Assembly: GCA_015057425.1 (NCBI GenBank)
Contig: SVEL01000001.1
Location: 1 to 64,000 of the forward strand
DNA: 64,000 nt
Direction of reading: 5' to 3'
From: Lachnospiraceae bacterium
GTDB lineage: Bacteria; Bacillota; Clostridia; Lachnospirales; Lachnospiraceae
Shown here: positions 36,135 to 44,180 of the stretch, in pieces
Layout of the letters: each line of letters opens with the position of its first letter
How positions within the stretch are numbered: the stretch's first letter is position 1
The notes under the pieces: generated by a model
Seen by the model: the letters and a program-made list of their open reading frames with translations, nothing else
Databases searched by the model: none
What the model was told of the DNA's origin: nothing
Translations under genes and position numbers: made by a program

Positions 36135-36375
36135 ATTTTTGCACCTCGCTTTCTACAACAGTTCTAACCATCTCAACGTAGATTCTTTTAATGGGTTCAT
36201 GTTTTGGAATAGTAATCGGATAGCATCCTTGTTTACGAAATGTATAGTGACTACTTCCACTTTTCGGACTGCTCATTTCGTATCCATATTCTTCAAGTAC
36301 TTTTTTTAGTTCGTCGAAACGTAAATCTTTTGATAAAGATTTAATTCGATATAATAATTTATCCCATCTGGACAT
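36121..36375 (-). CDS. hicA: HicA-type mRNA interferase toxin
   Basis: A small dsRBD-like protein of 84 residues. The catalytic His is in SGSSHYTFRK, preceded by the LKKVLEEYGYE segment. HicA cleaves mRNA during stress. Ribosome site AGGGGGAA. The promoter at 36397-36425 is almost perfect and overlaps direct repeats. Confidence 0.9.
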   Translation of the reverse strand: MSRWDKLLYRIKSLSKDLRFDELKKVLEEYGYEMSSPKSGSSHYTFRKQGCYPITIPKHEPIKRIYVEMVRTVVESEVQKYDVD

Positions 36376-36396
36376 TATTTATTCCCCCTTAGTTAT

Positions 36397-36425
36397 ATTA
36401 TATGTGGTGTCATATATGGTGTCAA
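36397..36425 (-). promoter_or_regulatory. hicAB promoter with 12-bp direct repeat
   Basis: On the minus strand TTGACA (36420-36425) and TATAAT (36397-36402) are exactly 17 bp apart. The sequence between contains TGACACCA twice with a 12-bp period, the first overlapping the -35. This is a likely HicB operator. Confidence 0.8.
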
Positions 36426-36535
36426 CCAAAATATCCACAATGATATCCTTAGACTCATATATAAGACGGATTCCTATGCCAATTAATTATTTACTATTGA
36501 AAAACTTTAATTAAGACAATAAATAGAACACTTTC

Positions 36536-36775
36536 TTAAGAAATGACTTTAGTTGCTTCTACAACAAAATCATCCGGAACTTCGGCTTTAAGAGCAAGCT
36601 GAAATAATTTGTCGAGTTTGTCTATATCATCAATAGACTTTATGGATGCAGTTATATCTTCAGGCACATGATCGAATTTTTTAAGTACTTCAAAAATCCA
36701 TTCAAGTTTTCCCTCAATTTTTCCCTCAAGTTCGCCCTCTCTGTGTTCACGAGCCAATAATTCTTCGAACTTCAT
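36536..36775 (-). CDS. Orphan Rpn C-terminal small protein, 79 aa
   Basis: The product matches the C-terminal part of Rpn (PD-(D/E)XK, transposase-related) proteins: EELLAREHREGE, then KIEGKLEWIFEVLKKF and a helical end. The frame is open upstream and continues the family sequence VTQIKQSREWEAGY, but a TAG at 36869-36871 ends it. The ATG at 36775 has its own ribosome site GGGAGG eight bases upstream. In E. coli rpn genes an internal start makes a C-terminal antitoxin. So this may be an antitoxin left over after loss of the nuclease part, or simply debris. Confidence 0.6.
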   Translation of the reverse strand: MKFEELLAREHREGELEGKIEGKLEWIFEVLKKFDHVPEDITASIKSIDDIDKLDKLFQLALKAEVPDDFVVEATKVIS

Positions 36776-36908
36776 ATAACCTGCCTCCCATTCTCTGCTT
36801 TGCTTAATCTGTGTAACCTTTTGGTGAATTTTATGGACTCTTTCATAATCTGTTACGGTTACACCCTCCTATCCAGCATAGGAGCTCCGCCTCATATTTG
36901 CATTATAG
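36776..36908 (-). pseudogene. Upstream remnant of the same rpn gene
   Basis: In frame with the 79-aa ORF, codons upstream read GVTVTDYERV and later VTQIKQSREW, both family-like. A TAG at 36869-36871 replaces the Tyr codon seen at the same place in the other remnant (VGYEGVTGTDYERV at 38168-38370). No N-terminal nuclease domain is present. The region to 37122 beyond this contains only the promoter region of the plus-strand rpn gene. Confidence 0.6.
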
Positions 36909-37122
36909 CAACATATTATTTATGTGTCAATAAATATTCAAAATGTTGTATTGAACTTTTCCGTATGCAACAAACCATTTATTCTATATATAAAATGTGA
37001 TTGACATTTTATCAATATATGATATGATTATTATAGAATATGTTTAGCATTTCTGTATTTTTTTACTTCCAGTCATATGTTAGACATTATTCTATGGGGA
37101 TACTTTAAAGAAGGAGCATACA

Positions 37123-38118
37123 TTGATAAGGGACAAAATTGAAAAGACATATCTTTCACGTAGTGTTGAAGCCTCAGAAAATGTTGAAAGATGCGATGAA
37201 CATGCCAAGAGAATTCTTTCTGACAGGAATATTCTTGCATGGATTTTAAAATATACCGCAAATGAGTTTAAAGAAAAAGACATTGATGAAATAAAACAAT
37301 ATATTGATAATTTTATTCACCATAGTTCTATCGATGTTTTGAGCAAAGAACCTGATTTCTCTGCTATATCCGGTATGAATACTGAAAGCAATATTCCTAA
37401 TGAGGGAAAGATATATTTTGATGTAAGATTTTTTACGCAAGAAAATGAACCGGATTATAGAAAGATATTATTCGACATAGAAGCTCAAAATGACTTTAAA
37501 CCAGGGTACGATTTGCTTCCAAGGGGTGTGTTTTATTGCGCACGAATGATTTCTATGGAACTTGATACAGAGTTTGAAACAAAAAATTATAACAATCTTA
37601 AAAAGGTTTATTCTATATGGGTCTGCATGGACGTACCACAGTATGCAGAAAACACCATAACCGAGTACACTCTTGCCCCACGAGATATTCATGGTGGACT
37701 TAAAATCCACCAAAATTATGACTATATGTCAATAATCTTTATCTGTCTCGGCAAGATACAGGATAAAAGCAATAAGCTATTATCTTTGTTACACACAATA
37801 TTTTTATCTAATCTAAGTGTTAACATGAAAGAATATATTCTTGAACATGAATACAATATAAAAATGCACAAAGAAATGCGAAAGGAGTTTGATAATATGG
37901 CTGGTTTGGGATCACTTATGCTAAAAATGGGGATTGAACAAGGTATCGAACAAGGCATTGAACAAGGCATTGAACAAGGTCGTACAGAAGAGCGTTCAAA
38001 AAATATACATAACACAATCCTTACAATGAAAGATTATCATATGTCACAAGATGAAATTGTAAAAATCATTGTAGGTGTATATGATATGTCCGAATCCGAT
38101 GTAGTTGCCTTGATGTAA
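37123..38118 (+). CDS. Rpn/PD-(D/E)XK nuclease family protein, 331 aa
   Basis: The central YFDVRFFTQE...KILFDIEAQNDF is the D...E-x-Q core of the Rpn family nucleases, related to transposase_31 proteins. Rpn proteins cut DNA and act in recombination or phage defence. The start is TTG at 37123, six bases after AAGGAG; no better ATG exists before the conserved N-terminus (DKIEKTYLSRSVEASE). Near the C-terminus is a run of four GIEQ units. A strong internal ribosome site starts a 73-aa C-terminal product (37897). It has its own terminator and lies between two minus-strand rpn remnants. Confidence 0.85.
   Translation: MIRDKIEKTYLSRSVEASENVERCDEHAKRILSDRNILAWILKYTANEFKEKDIDEIKQYIDNFIHHSSIDVLSKEPDFSAISGMNTESNIPNEGKIYFDVRFFTQENEPDYRKILFDIEAQNDFKPGYDLLPRGVFYCARMISMELDTEFETKNYNNLKKVYSIWVCMDVPQYAENTITEYTLAPRDIHGGLKIHQNYDYMSIIFICLGKIQDKSNKLLSLLHTIFLSNLSVNMKEYILEHEYNIKMHKEMRKEFDNMAGLGSLMLKMGIEQGIEQGIEQGIEQGRTEERSKNIHNTILTMKDYHMSQDEIVKIIVGVYDMSESDVVALM
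37897..38118 (+). CDS. Possible intragenic antitoxin (Rpn C-terminal small form), 73 aa
   Basis: Inside the rpn gene AAAGGAG (37881-37887) lies nine bases before an in-frame ATG at 37897. This would yield MAGLGSLMLKMGIEQ and the rest of the C-terminus. Rpn systems of enteric bacteria are known to make such short C-terminal forms from internal starts to inhibit the full-length nuclease. The ribosome site is as good as that of the full gene, but no expression evidence is available. Confidence 0.5.
   Translation: MAGLGSLMLKMGIEQGIEQGIEQGIEQGRTEERSKNIHNTILTMKDYHMSQDEIVKIIVGVYDMSESDVVALM
37930..37977 (+). repeat. 12-bp tandem repeat encoding four GIEQ units
   Basis: Four copies of GG-x-ATTGAACAA (one reads ATC) encode GIEQ four times. 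Such runs with varying copy number occur in the linker of many Rpn/transposase_31 proteins and can change by slippage in steps of four residues without a frameshift. Confidence 0.85.
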
Positions 38119-38135
38119 CCTCTACAAAAAACTTA

Positions 38136-38167
38136 GTTGCCAGTGCAAATGCGCTGGCAACTTTTTT
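38136..38167 (+). terminator. Terminator after the rpn gene
   Basis: GTTGCCAG (38136-38143) pairs with CTGGCAAC (38154-38161), followed by TTTTTT. It sits 18 bases after the rpn stop and joins directly to the minus-strand rpn remnant. Confidence 0.92.
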
Positions 38168-38370
38168 AAGTACTTCCAAAAGCCAGTCAAGTTTTTCCTC
38201 ATGTTCACCCTCTCTATGTTCACGAACCAATAATTCTTCGACTCTTTCATAATCTGTTCCGGTTACACCCTCATATCCAACATAGAAGCTCCACCTCACA
38301 TTTGTGTTACAGCACATATTTTGTTGAGTTTGTCTGTATCACTAATGCACCTTATATATCAATATTTTTT
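38168..38370 (-). pseudogene. Second rpn remnant(s)
   Basis: Read on the minus strand, 38168-38317 encodes FYVGYEGVTGTDYERV followed by EELLVREHREGE and LDWLLEVLKK, homologous to 36536-36908 but missing about 23 codons between DYERV and EELL, and cut off where the terminator of the plus-strand gene begins. Further upstream (38328-38365), SDTDKL-like codons match the IDDIDKLDKLFQ part of the first remnant, so pieces of two rpn genes are joined here. Not expected to be functional. Confidence 0.65.
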
Positions 38371-38380
38371 ATAAAAAGAA

Positions 38381-38415
38381 AAGTAGTGATTCGTGTACTT
38401 CACTAATCACTACTT
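38381..38415 (-). terminator. Terminator after the SseB-like gene
   Basis: AAGTAGTGATT (38381-38391) pairs with AATCACTACTT (38405-38415), with TTCTTTTT on the minus strand. Confidence 0.88.
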
Positions 38416-38428
38416 AAATTTAAGTCGG

Positions 38429-38902
38429 TTAAATAAACTTTTCTGTATTTCTTTGTACAAACGGCCAAAGAACTTCTCTCATCAATTCTTTTGTCAAAAG
38501 AAATCTATATTCGCTAAAAGGATTTATTATTACATGCTTATCCATTTGTATAAGCATCGACAAATAATCTTGCGGATAATATCTTACAATTGATATACCC
38601 TCCGGATTATTTGTTCTGCTTTTTGACGTAAACATTGAAATCACTTCACCCTTATCATCTGACACCAATGTACAGAATTTCATTTTCACAGCACTTTGTG
38701 GTTGTAATGTATCTCCTGCCTTCAATTCCATCGGATTAATATTTCCAACTAATGATTCAAAATCAATTTCAACAGGAAAATACACCGGAACTTCTGATAA
38801 CACAATCAGAATTCTTTTCACTGCCTCTGTGTCTGTATATTCCGATTTAGCAAAAACTTCTATAGACGCTTCCAAAAACTCTATTTTTGTAGCATCATCC
38901 AT
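38429..38902 (-). CDS. SseB-like protein, 157 aa, 5' end uncertain
   Basis: The pattern VPVYFPVEIDF, then LVSDDKGEVISMFTSKS, then KHVIINPFSEYRFLLTKELM is that of SseB N-terminal domains, a widespread family of uncertain function. The ATG at 38902 has a poor ribosome site, and the frame stays open about 29 codons upstream with hydrophilic sequence (EGIDIEKKENFDEDNQAKQ) but no usual start. The true start may have been lost by a frameshift upstream. Confidence 0.7.
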   Translation of the reverse strand: MDDATKIEFLEASIEVFAKSEYTDTEAVKRILIVLSEVPVYFPVEIDFESLVGNINPMELKAGDTLQPQSAVKMKFCTLVSDDKGEVISMFTSKSRTNNPEGISIVRYYPQDYLSMLIQMDKHVIINPFSEYRFLLTKELMREVLWPFVQRNTEKFI

Positions 38903-39081
38903 ATAATCAGCCTGCTTTGCTTGATTATCTTCATCAAAATTTTCCTTTTTCTCAATATCAATTCCCTCTGACTTCTTAATTGTTCTATACCTTTACTTAT
39001 TACAGTTTTTCTTCTATAACAAGTTATTTCTTCTTGTCAAAATTATCTTTTATGTACTTAATAAATCTCTCCATCCAGTCA

Positions 39082-39528
39082 TTATTCTATTCTTTCGTAT
39101 CCACACTTGCAAATTGTTTTATTGAGATGATTTTCTCTGCAACATTCAGGACAAATCCATGTATTTTCACCTTGTTCATGAATCTTAATACCCACATCGT
39201 CAAATTCTTTTTGTATTACCATCTCCGTATACTCTTGTTCATTCATTATATGTATGTTTTTTTCAGTTTGTCTGCCACTTAAAATTCTTTCTATTTCTGT
39301 TGTCTTACTTATAAGTTCGCCATATCCATATATAACAAACGAAGATACCCACGATATCGCCGAGCCACCACCTGCTATTAAGATAAATAAGATAAATCCT
39401 ATACCCGGTGCATCAACACTACAAAATTGCGCTAATAAAAAAACTCCTGAAATTATACTAACAAAAATACCTATTCCAACAATTGTCTTTGTTAATGTTT
39501 TAATTTTCTCTCCAATGTTATCAAACAT
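39082..39528 (-). CDS. Two-helix membrane protein with C-terminal zinc ribbon
   Basis: Two hydrophobic segments (about 14-36 and 44-70) are followed by a cytosolic part that ends with CPECCRENHLNKTICKCGYE, a four-Cys zinc ribbon. No function is known for the family. It lies between the lipoprotein gene and the SseB-like gene, 31 bp after the lipoprotein stop, so it may be in that operon. Confidence 0.75.
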   Translation of the reverse strand: MFDNIGEKIKTLTKTIVGIGIFVSIISGVFLLAQFCSVDAPGIGFILFILIAGGGSAISWVSSFVIYGYGELISKTTEIERILSGRQTEKNIHIMNEQEYTEMVIQKEFDDVGIKIHEQGENTWICPECCRENHLNKTICKCGYERIE

Positions 39529-39559
39529 GGCTCTTCCTCCTCTTTATTGTATTCTTACA

Positions 39560-40927
39560 CTAAATATCTAACAAACTTAAGTCAAATTCTTCAATCTCCG
39601 AAACAATCTCACCCGATTTATCTATATCGAAAATCCAATATTTATCATTTCTCAAAGTAATCAATCTACAGATTCCATCACAAAAATATGGTGCATAAAT
39701 ACCTTCTTCTGTATATATCTGTCCAACCCTATTTCTATCCAACTCGAGTATTTTATTAAAATAAATATCATAGAACGCATAATTCCAATAAAATACTCCT
39801 CCTGAATATATGCCAGGGTCATTATTTGAATAGATTGAAGAAAAGTATTTTCCATCTGTTTCAATTTCTGATATCTTTACATTCCATTGAGTATCCATCA
39901 CCGCCAAATAGTTCTTCGTTTCCTTCTTTTTATATCCTAAAACATCTATGTAATTAACATCTGTATATCCCATAATTGCATATCCATCGTTAAAATATGT
40001 CAATCTTGAAACCCCATCTTTTTCATCGTCAAGTACATTATCTCTATAATCTATCCAATTTATTACATTATTATTTATTGCATTAATATAATAACAATAG
40101 TTCTCACCATAGTAATCCCCACTGAGTTCGAAAATATCATCACCAATATGTTTAATAGGAAACTCCTCGAATCCATACCACTTATACCAATTTGTAATTC
40201 TAATTGCATCTGACTCTTCATATACATTTTCGGAAAGAGATACATCTGCAATATCTATAGCAAAAGCACTTGCATAATAGGATTTCTCATCAAATGTAGC
40301 CTCGACATATTTCCACACAAATGTCCCTGTTTCTCCCCATATAGCATTACATTCCTCTCCTGACACAATAATTGTGCCCATTCCATCATTTATTTTATCT
40401 TCAAGTGAAACTTTATTTTCATTTTCAAATGTATTATTGTTGTTATCTTTCTTTGCTTCATTGTCCTCTTTAGTATTTTCTTTACTTACTTTAATTGCTC
40501 TATATGTGTACTTTATAGTTTCAACACCATAAGGATTAACTGACGAATCACCGGATATACTTTCCAACCTTCCAAAATAATCCCACATATACCAAATGCC
40601 ATCTTCTTCTTTCCATATTTTACTGCCATCCTCTTTATCTACTTCTATTTCCCAATATTCTTCTGGAATTTCAAGTTTATCATATGCATATTGTAACCAC
40701 TGTGAGTTTTCCGTCCCATCATCATCATAAGCTGTTCTGCTAATTTCATTTCCTTCTGAATCATAGTTATATACTATCTTATACACTCTTTTACCATCTT
40801 CTTTAATTCCATATTCTTCAGCTATACGATATACTTCAACAAAATCCCCTTTATTATTCAAATTAATACAACCTCCAAATGTAACTAAACATACTATTAA
40901 CATAAACACCGATAATATTTTTTTCAT
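39560..40927 (-). CDS. Putative lipoprotein, 455 aa, unknown function
   Basis: Start chosen at the ATG 40927 (MKKILSVFML), preceded by AAAGGAAA; a longer frame begins at 40963. The hydrophobic signal ends in LVTFGGC, a plausible lipobox with Cys at about 20. The mature protein has KIVYNYDSEGNEISRTAYDDDG, an RHS/MORN-like beta-hairpin unit, then an acidic Asn-rich linker (~150) and a second half with WG-repeat-like strands (DGYAIMGYTDV, EGIYAPYFCDGICRLI). The exact role is unknown. Confidence 0.75.
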   Translation of the reverse strand: MKKILSVFMLIVCLVTFGGCINLNNKGDFVEVYRIAEEYGIKEDGKRVYKIVYNYDSEGNEISRTAYDDDGTENSQWLQYAYDKLEIPEEYWEIEVDKEDGSKIWKEEDGIWYMWDYFGRLESISGDSSVNPYGVETIKYTYRAIKVSKENTKEDNEAKKDNNNNTFENENKVSLEDKINDGMGTIIVSGEECNAIWGETGTFVWKYVEATFDEKSYYASAFAIDIADVSLSENVYEESDAIRITNWYKWYGFEEFPIKHIGDDIFELSGDYYGENYCYYINAINNNVINWIDYRDNVLDDEKDGVSRLTYFNDGYAIMGYTDVNYIDVLGYKKKETKNYLAVMDTQWNVKISEIETDGKYFSSIYSNNDPGIYSGGVFYWNYAFYDIYFNKILELDRNRVGQIYTEEGIYAPYFCDGICRLITLRNDKYWIFDIDKSGEIVSEIEEFDLSLLDI

Positions 40928-41018
40928 AAACACTATTTCCTTTCTTTTGCAATTATAATCCACGATAACTCGTAAGAATTTTTAATCGTTTATTCAAAAC
41001 CATTAAAACCAAAACATA

Positions 41019-41105
41019 CTATAATATCGAATATAATTTTAACTTTTTAAGAATTATAGTTATGATAAATGAAAGAACAACCTGAAATATAATTTCTTCA
41101 TACAT
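41019..41105 (-). CDS. Possible 28-aa membrane peptide
   Basis: Directly downstream of the surface protein, an ATG follows that gene's stop by a few bases, and AAGGAAAG, inside the end of the upstream gene, provides a ribosome site. The product MYEEIIFQVVLSFIITIILK continues KLKLYSIL: one hydrophobic helix with a basic end. Translational coupling makes it plausible, but it is short and unsupported by a family. Confidence 0.4.
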   Translation of the reverse strand: MYEEIIFQVVLSFIITIILKKLKLYSIL

Positions 41106-41109
41106 CTCT

Positions 41110-43809
41110 TTATCTTTCCTTCCTATCTTTTGTCTCTTTCCTAAAAAATATAAAAATAATTATAAAAAGTAAAACAAATGCACATCCAATTGCCAGCACT
41201 CTAACAACAATTTCAATATTAAAATCATGTTTTTTATTTTCTGATTTCTTCATTATATTATTTATTGTTGTAGATAGTTCCATTGTTCCATTCTCACCTT
41301 TATTGACATTTTGCTCTTCCGTATCTTTTGTATTATCCTTATCTGAATATAGAATATCTATATCTTCTAATTTCGTATAAGTACAAGCAATACAGGTATA
41401 TACTTTTTCCCCCTTAGTGTTTTCTGTTGGTTCTACTGTTACTACTCCCATATCCCATTTATGATTTTCCACGTCTACTTTTTCACCACAACTGCAAGAA
41501 TGCCAATGCATCATATTATTACTCTCATATGTTGTATTATACTGATGAATATGACCTATTATCGAAGCAATAATATATTCGCAAATAGTGCATTTTTGAG
41601 CTGTAGTTTCCGAGGCGACTTCCCCTACTATATGTATGCTTATATTTTCCTTAGAACCACATAGAGTACATTCATGCCAGTGATTAGTTGCATCTGTTTT
41701 CCATATATCTGAATATGTATGTTTCATATTTCTTTTATATCCGCATATATTACAATTTACATCACAGTCATTATCGTAAGTATGATTTTCGATATTCTCC
41801 TTTGCCTTGCAACTACATTCATTCCAATGCTGTAATTCATCAGTTGACCAAACATTTGAATAGTTATGTATATGACCTATCATACCTTTTATCACATAAT
41901 CGCACACAGTACAATTCTGAGCTGTAGTTTCCGTAGCTTCTGTTCCAGCCGTATGCTTAGCTATATCTTTTTTAATACCGCAAACAATACATTCATGCCA
42001 ATGATTACTTCCGTCCATCGACCAAACTTTTCTATAATTATGAGTTATGTTTCTTGCATATCCACATATATTACAAGTTGTATCACAATCATTATTATAT
42101 ATATGTGGGTCATTATCCGTCTCTGTGCCACATTCAGTACAGGTATGCCAGTGACTACTTGCATTTTTTGACCATATCTCACTATAACTATGGCTTATTA
42201 CAGAAACAGTGGTTCCCGAAGCAATCTTTTTTTCACATACAGTACAATATGTATCTCCTGTATATCCGCGTGTTTTGCATGTTGATGCAACTGAATTTCT
42301 AATTTCTCTATTTGCTGCAGGATGCGTACACTCAGGCATTGTAAAATTTACTGTAACTGATGATGTTTTACATACAAATAAATTACTATAAATAAAATCT
42401 TCGTTAACAGCTTCAACCATAAAAGTAACATTTGAACCAGCTACTATATCTGTTGTTACAGTTGTAGTACTAATCCCTGTTCTAATAAGAACATTATTCT
42501 TATATAAATTATAACTTGTTGCTCTTTCCACACTTTGCCACGAAATTGTTGCAACACCCTCAGATGCCTTCGTAATCGAAATTGCCGGTATTTCCGGATA
42601 ATATGAATAATTTAAAGTTTCATTACCATACGTTGCATCAAGCAAATCAAACCATCCCCAAATATTCTGACCAAGAAATTCACTATAAACCGCACCAAAT
42701 CCCCATGTATTTCCTCTTGCATCTTTTTGTTTTGATATGATGTCAATTGACGAATCTCTTTTTGCAATATAATAACCGCCTGACCACTGATTTGCTCTTA
42801 CTGCACTCGAACTATATAATACTCTTGGTCCGATATCACCTGTAGTATTAGTCCAATTTTCTGCTTCATTATATGAGATATTAACAACATTAATCTTAAC
42901 GGTATCCATGTCGCCACTTGACGTTTTTACCGCAATAGTCACCTCACCGGCAGCTTTGCCCACAACCTTTCCTTCACTTACAGTTGCAATACCTGTATTA
43001 CTACTTTCCCAAGATAAATCTTTCTTATTAGCTGTTGTTTCCATAGCTTGACCACATGTAAAATCAAAACTTTCACCAATAGGTATAGTTATGTATGTTG
43101 GATCTAATGATACATAGTCATTTATATTTTCCAAACCGCTTATTTTAGAATTATTGGCTCTTTTTGCTTTAATACTATACGATGTTAAATCTTCATATTT
43201 TATCGTTCTAACACGAACTATTGTATGTTTGTATGTTCCACTCCCAGTCCAATTACAATCTAATAATGTCACAGCAGTTGTATCACAATTTAGAAATATT
43301 GCCGAATGATAAAATTCATCATTTGATTTTCTATAATAGTCAACGGTATCTCCTGGCCGCAATTTCGAAAAATTTGTATAATTTGCATTTTGTTTATTTA
43401 AGACGATGCTATACTCAGACGAAAGCCATTCTCTATTTTCAAAAACATACAACCAGACAAATCTCTGAAATGCGACACAAGTTCTGCTACCTACTGGATT
43501 ATTTGTATAAAGATTATATGCTGTGCTAAATTTTATACTATTTTTGCTATTTAATTCCGACAAAATATTTCCAAGATAGCAATTTGAACAATTTGCTGAC
43601 GCAGTGGTATGATCCTCATGAGTACAATATGAGCCATTTACCGTAAAATAAGATTTTTCACCGGTAACTTCCACTGCCGGATACAATTCTGTATAAATCT
43701 CTCTCAATTTCTGCACTTGAGTATTTACATTGGAAGCTGCCTTAACATTTATTGTTTTTGTTGCTATTGCTAAAATAAAAATCATTAATGTAAATATTAT
43801 TTTTGTCAT
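41110..43809 (-). CDS. Large secreted surface protein: CHAP/NlpC-like, Big2, FN3 and Cys/His repeats
   Basis: Start chosen at ATG 43809 (MTKIIFTLM) after GGGAG. A signal peptide is followed by an amidase-like region with TCVAFQRFVWL and LRPGDTVDYYRKSNDEFYHSAIFL (Cys and His of a CHAP/NlpC-type fold, ~110-180), a Big2 Ig-like domain (~235-310), an SH3-like stretch, an FN3 domain (~400-470), then about six repeats with HW(H/N)-x-C-x-C-x and CNICGY-type cysteines (~490-820). A membrane helix and basic KETKDRKER end the chain, so it is anchored by its C-terminus. Its promoter carries the 21-bp-phased operator (43843-43905). Confidence 0.85.
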   Translation of the reverse strand: MTKIIFTLMIFILAIATKTINVKAASNVNTQVQKLREIYTELYPAVEVTGEKSYFTVNGSYCTHEDHTTASANCSNCYLGNILSELNSKNSIKFSTAYNLYTNNPVGSRTCVAFQRFVWLYVFENREWLSSEYSIVLNKQNANYTNFSKLRPGDTVDYYRKSNDEFYHSAIFLNCDTTAVTLLDCNWTGSGTYKHTIVRVRTIKYEDLTSYSIKAKRANNSKISGLENINDYVSLDPTYITIPIGESFDFTCGQAMETTANKKDLSWESSNTGIATVSEGKVVGKAAGEVTIAVKTSSGDMDTVKINVVNISYNEAENWTNTTGDIGPRVLYSSSAVRANQWSGGYYIAKRDSSIDIISKQKDARGNTWGFGAVYSEFLGQNIWGWFDLLDATYGNETLNYSYYPEIPAISITKASEGVATISWQSVERATSYNLYKNNVLIRTGISTTTVTTDIVAGSNVTFMVEAVNEDFIYSNLFVCKTSSVTVNFTMPECTHPAANREIRNSVASTCKTRGYTGDTYCTVCEKKIASGTTVSVISHSYSEIWSKNASSHWHTCTECGTETDNDPHIYNNDCDTTCNICGYARNITHNYRKVWSMDGSNHWHECIVCGIKKDIAKHTAGTEATETTAQNCTVCDYVIKGMIGHIHNYSNVWSTDELQHWNECSCKAKENIENHTYDNDCDVNCNICGYKRNMKHTYSDIWKTDATNHWHECTLCGSKENISIHIVGEVASETTAQKCTICEYIIASIIGHIHQYNTTYESNNMMHWHSCSCGEKVDVENHKWDMGVVTVEPTENTKGEKVYTCIACTYTKLEDIDILYSDKDNTKDTEEQNVNKGENGTMELSTTINNIMKKSENKKHDFNIEIVVRVLAIGCAFVLLFIIIFIFFRKETKDRKER

Positions 43810-43842
43810 CTTAATCTCCCTCACATTCAGTAAATTTTTCTC

Positions 43843-43905
43843 ATTATACCATCTTACTTTCCATTTGTTTTTAACCTGTCAAAACTTGGCATGCATATGT
43901 CAAAA
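43843..43905 (-). promoter_or_regulatory. Surface-protein promoter with 21-bp-phased TTTTGACA pair
   Basis: On the minus strand TTTTGACA occurs at 43898-43905 and again at 43877-43884 (21-bp period), then 28 bp, then TATAAT (43843-43848), then 33 bp to the start codon. The same layout occurs at 52294-52357 and 57770-57832. There is no good -35 box, as expected of an activator-dependent promoter of the LytTR class. Confidence 0.75.
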
Positions 43906-43943
43906 AAAGTGCGTGGGTTTACATAATAGTTCATACGTACTTT
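43906..43943 (-). terminator. Terminator of the acyltransferase operon
   Basis: On the minus strand AAAGTACGT pairs with ACGCACTTT (one G-T pair) and is followed by seven T, which run straight into the TTTTGACA operator of the surface-protein promoter. It lies 238 bases downstream of the last acyltransferase gene. Confidence 0.65.
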
Positions 43944-44091
43944 ATGATTACTTAATATATTACATTCATTTCATCACTATCTTCATACCTGCTCCTTTTT
44001 TATCTCCAATTTTAACATTTTTCTAAAATTTATTTTGATAGATGATTAAAACATTTTTCCACCTTAAAACCTCCATTTTTTTATAGATTTT

Positions 44092-44178
44092 TTTATTCAC
44101 CTACACTTCTCATCAGAAATGCATTTTTCTTATTCGATTTCAAATCAAGAAGGTATGAAAATGCTTCTCTTAGGGATT
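44092..44178 (-). pseudogene. Out-of-frame C-terminal remnant of the adjacent acyltransferase
   Basis: This stretch encodes REAFSYLLDLKSNKKNAFLM followed by RSVGE and stop, matching the C-terminus of the acyltransferase at 48811-49620 (DAFAHLLDLKLNKQNAFLMR). It lies just after the stop of the 44181 gene in another frame. Removing two TA dinucleotides (after the GI codons and after the SNP codons) would restore GI-SNP-REAF, parallel to GITNPKEAF of the 47806 paralogue. Confidence 0.7.
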
Positions 44179-44180
44179 AC

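Noticed and set aside
37930-37977. Tandem 12-bp repeats considered as a CRISPR or minisatellite
   Set aside because: They are in frame and encode GIEQ units inside the rpn gene, with no spacers.
40928-41018. Search for the phased pair in front of the lipoprotein gene
   Set aside because: An ATTATA -10 candidate exists, but the AAAAC stretches upstream do not keep a 21-bp spacing.
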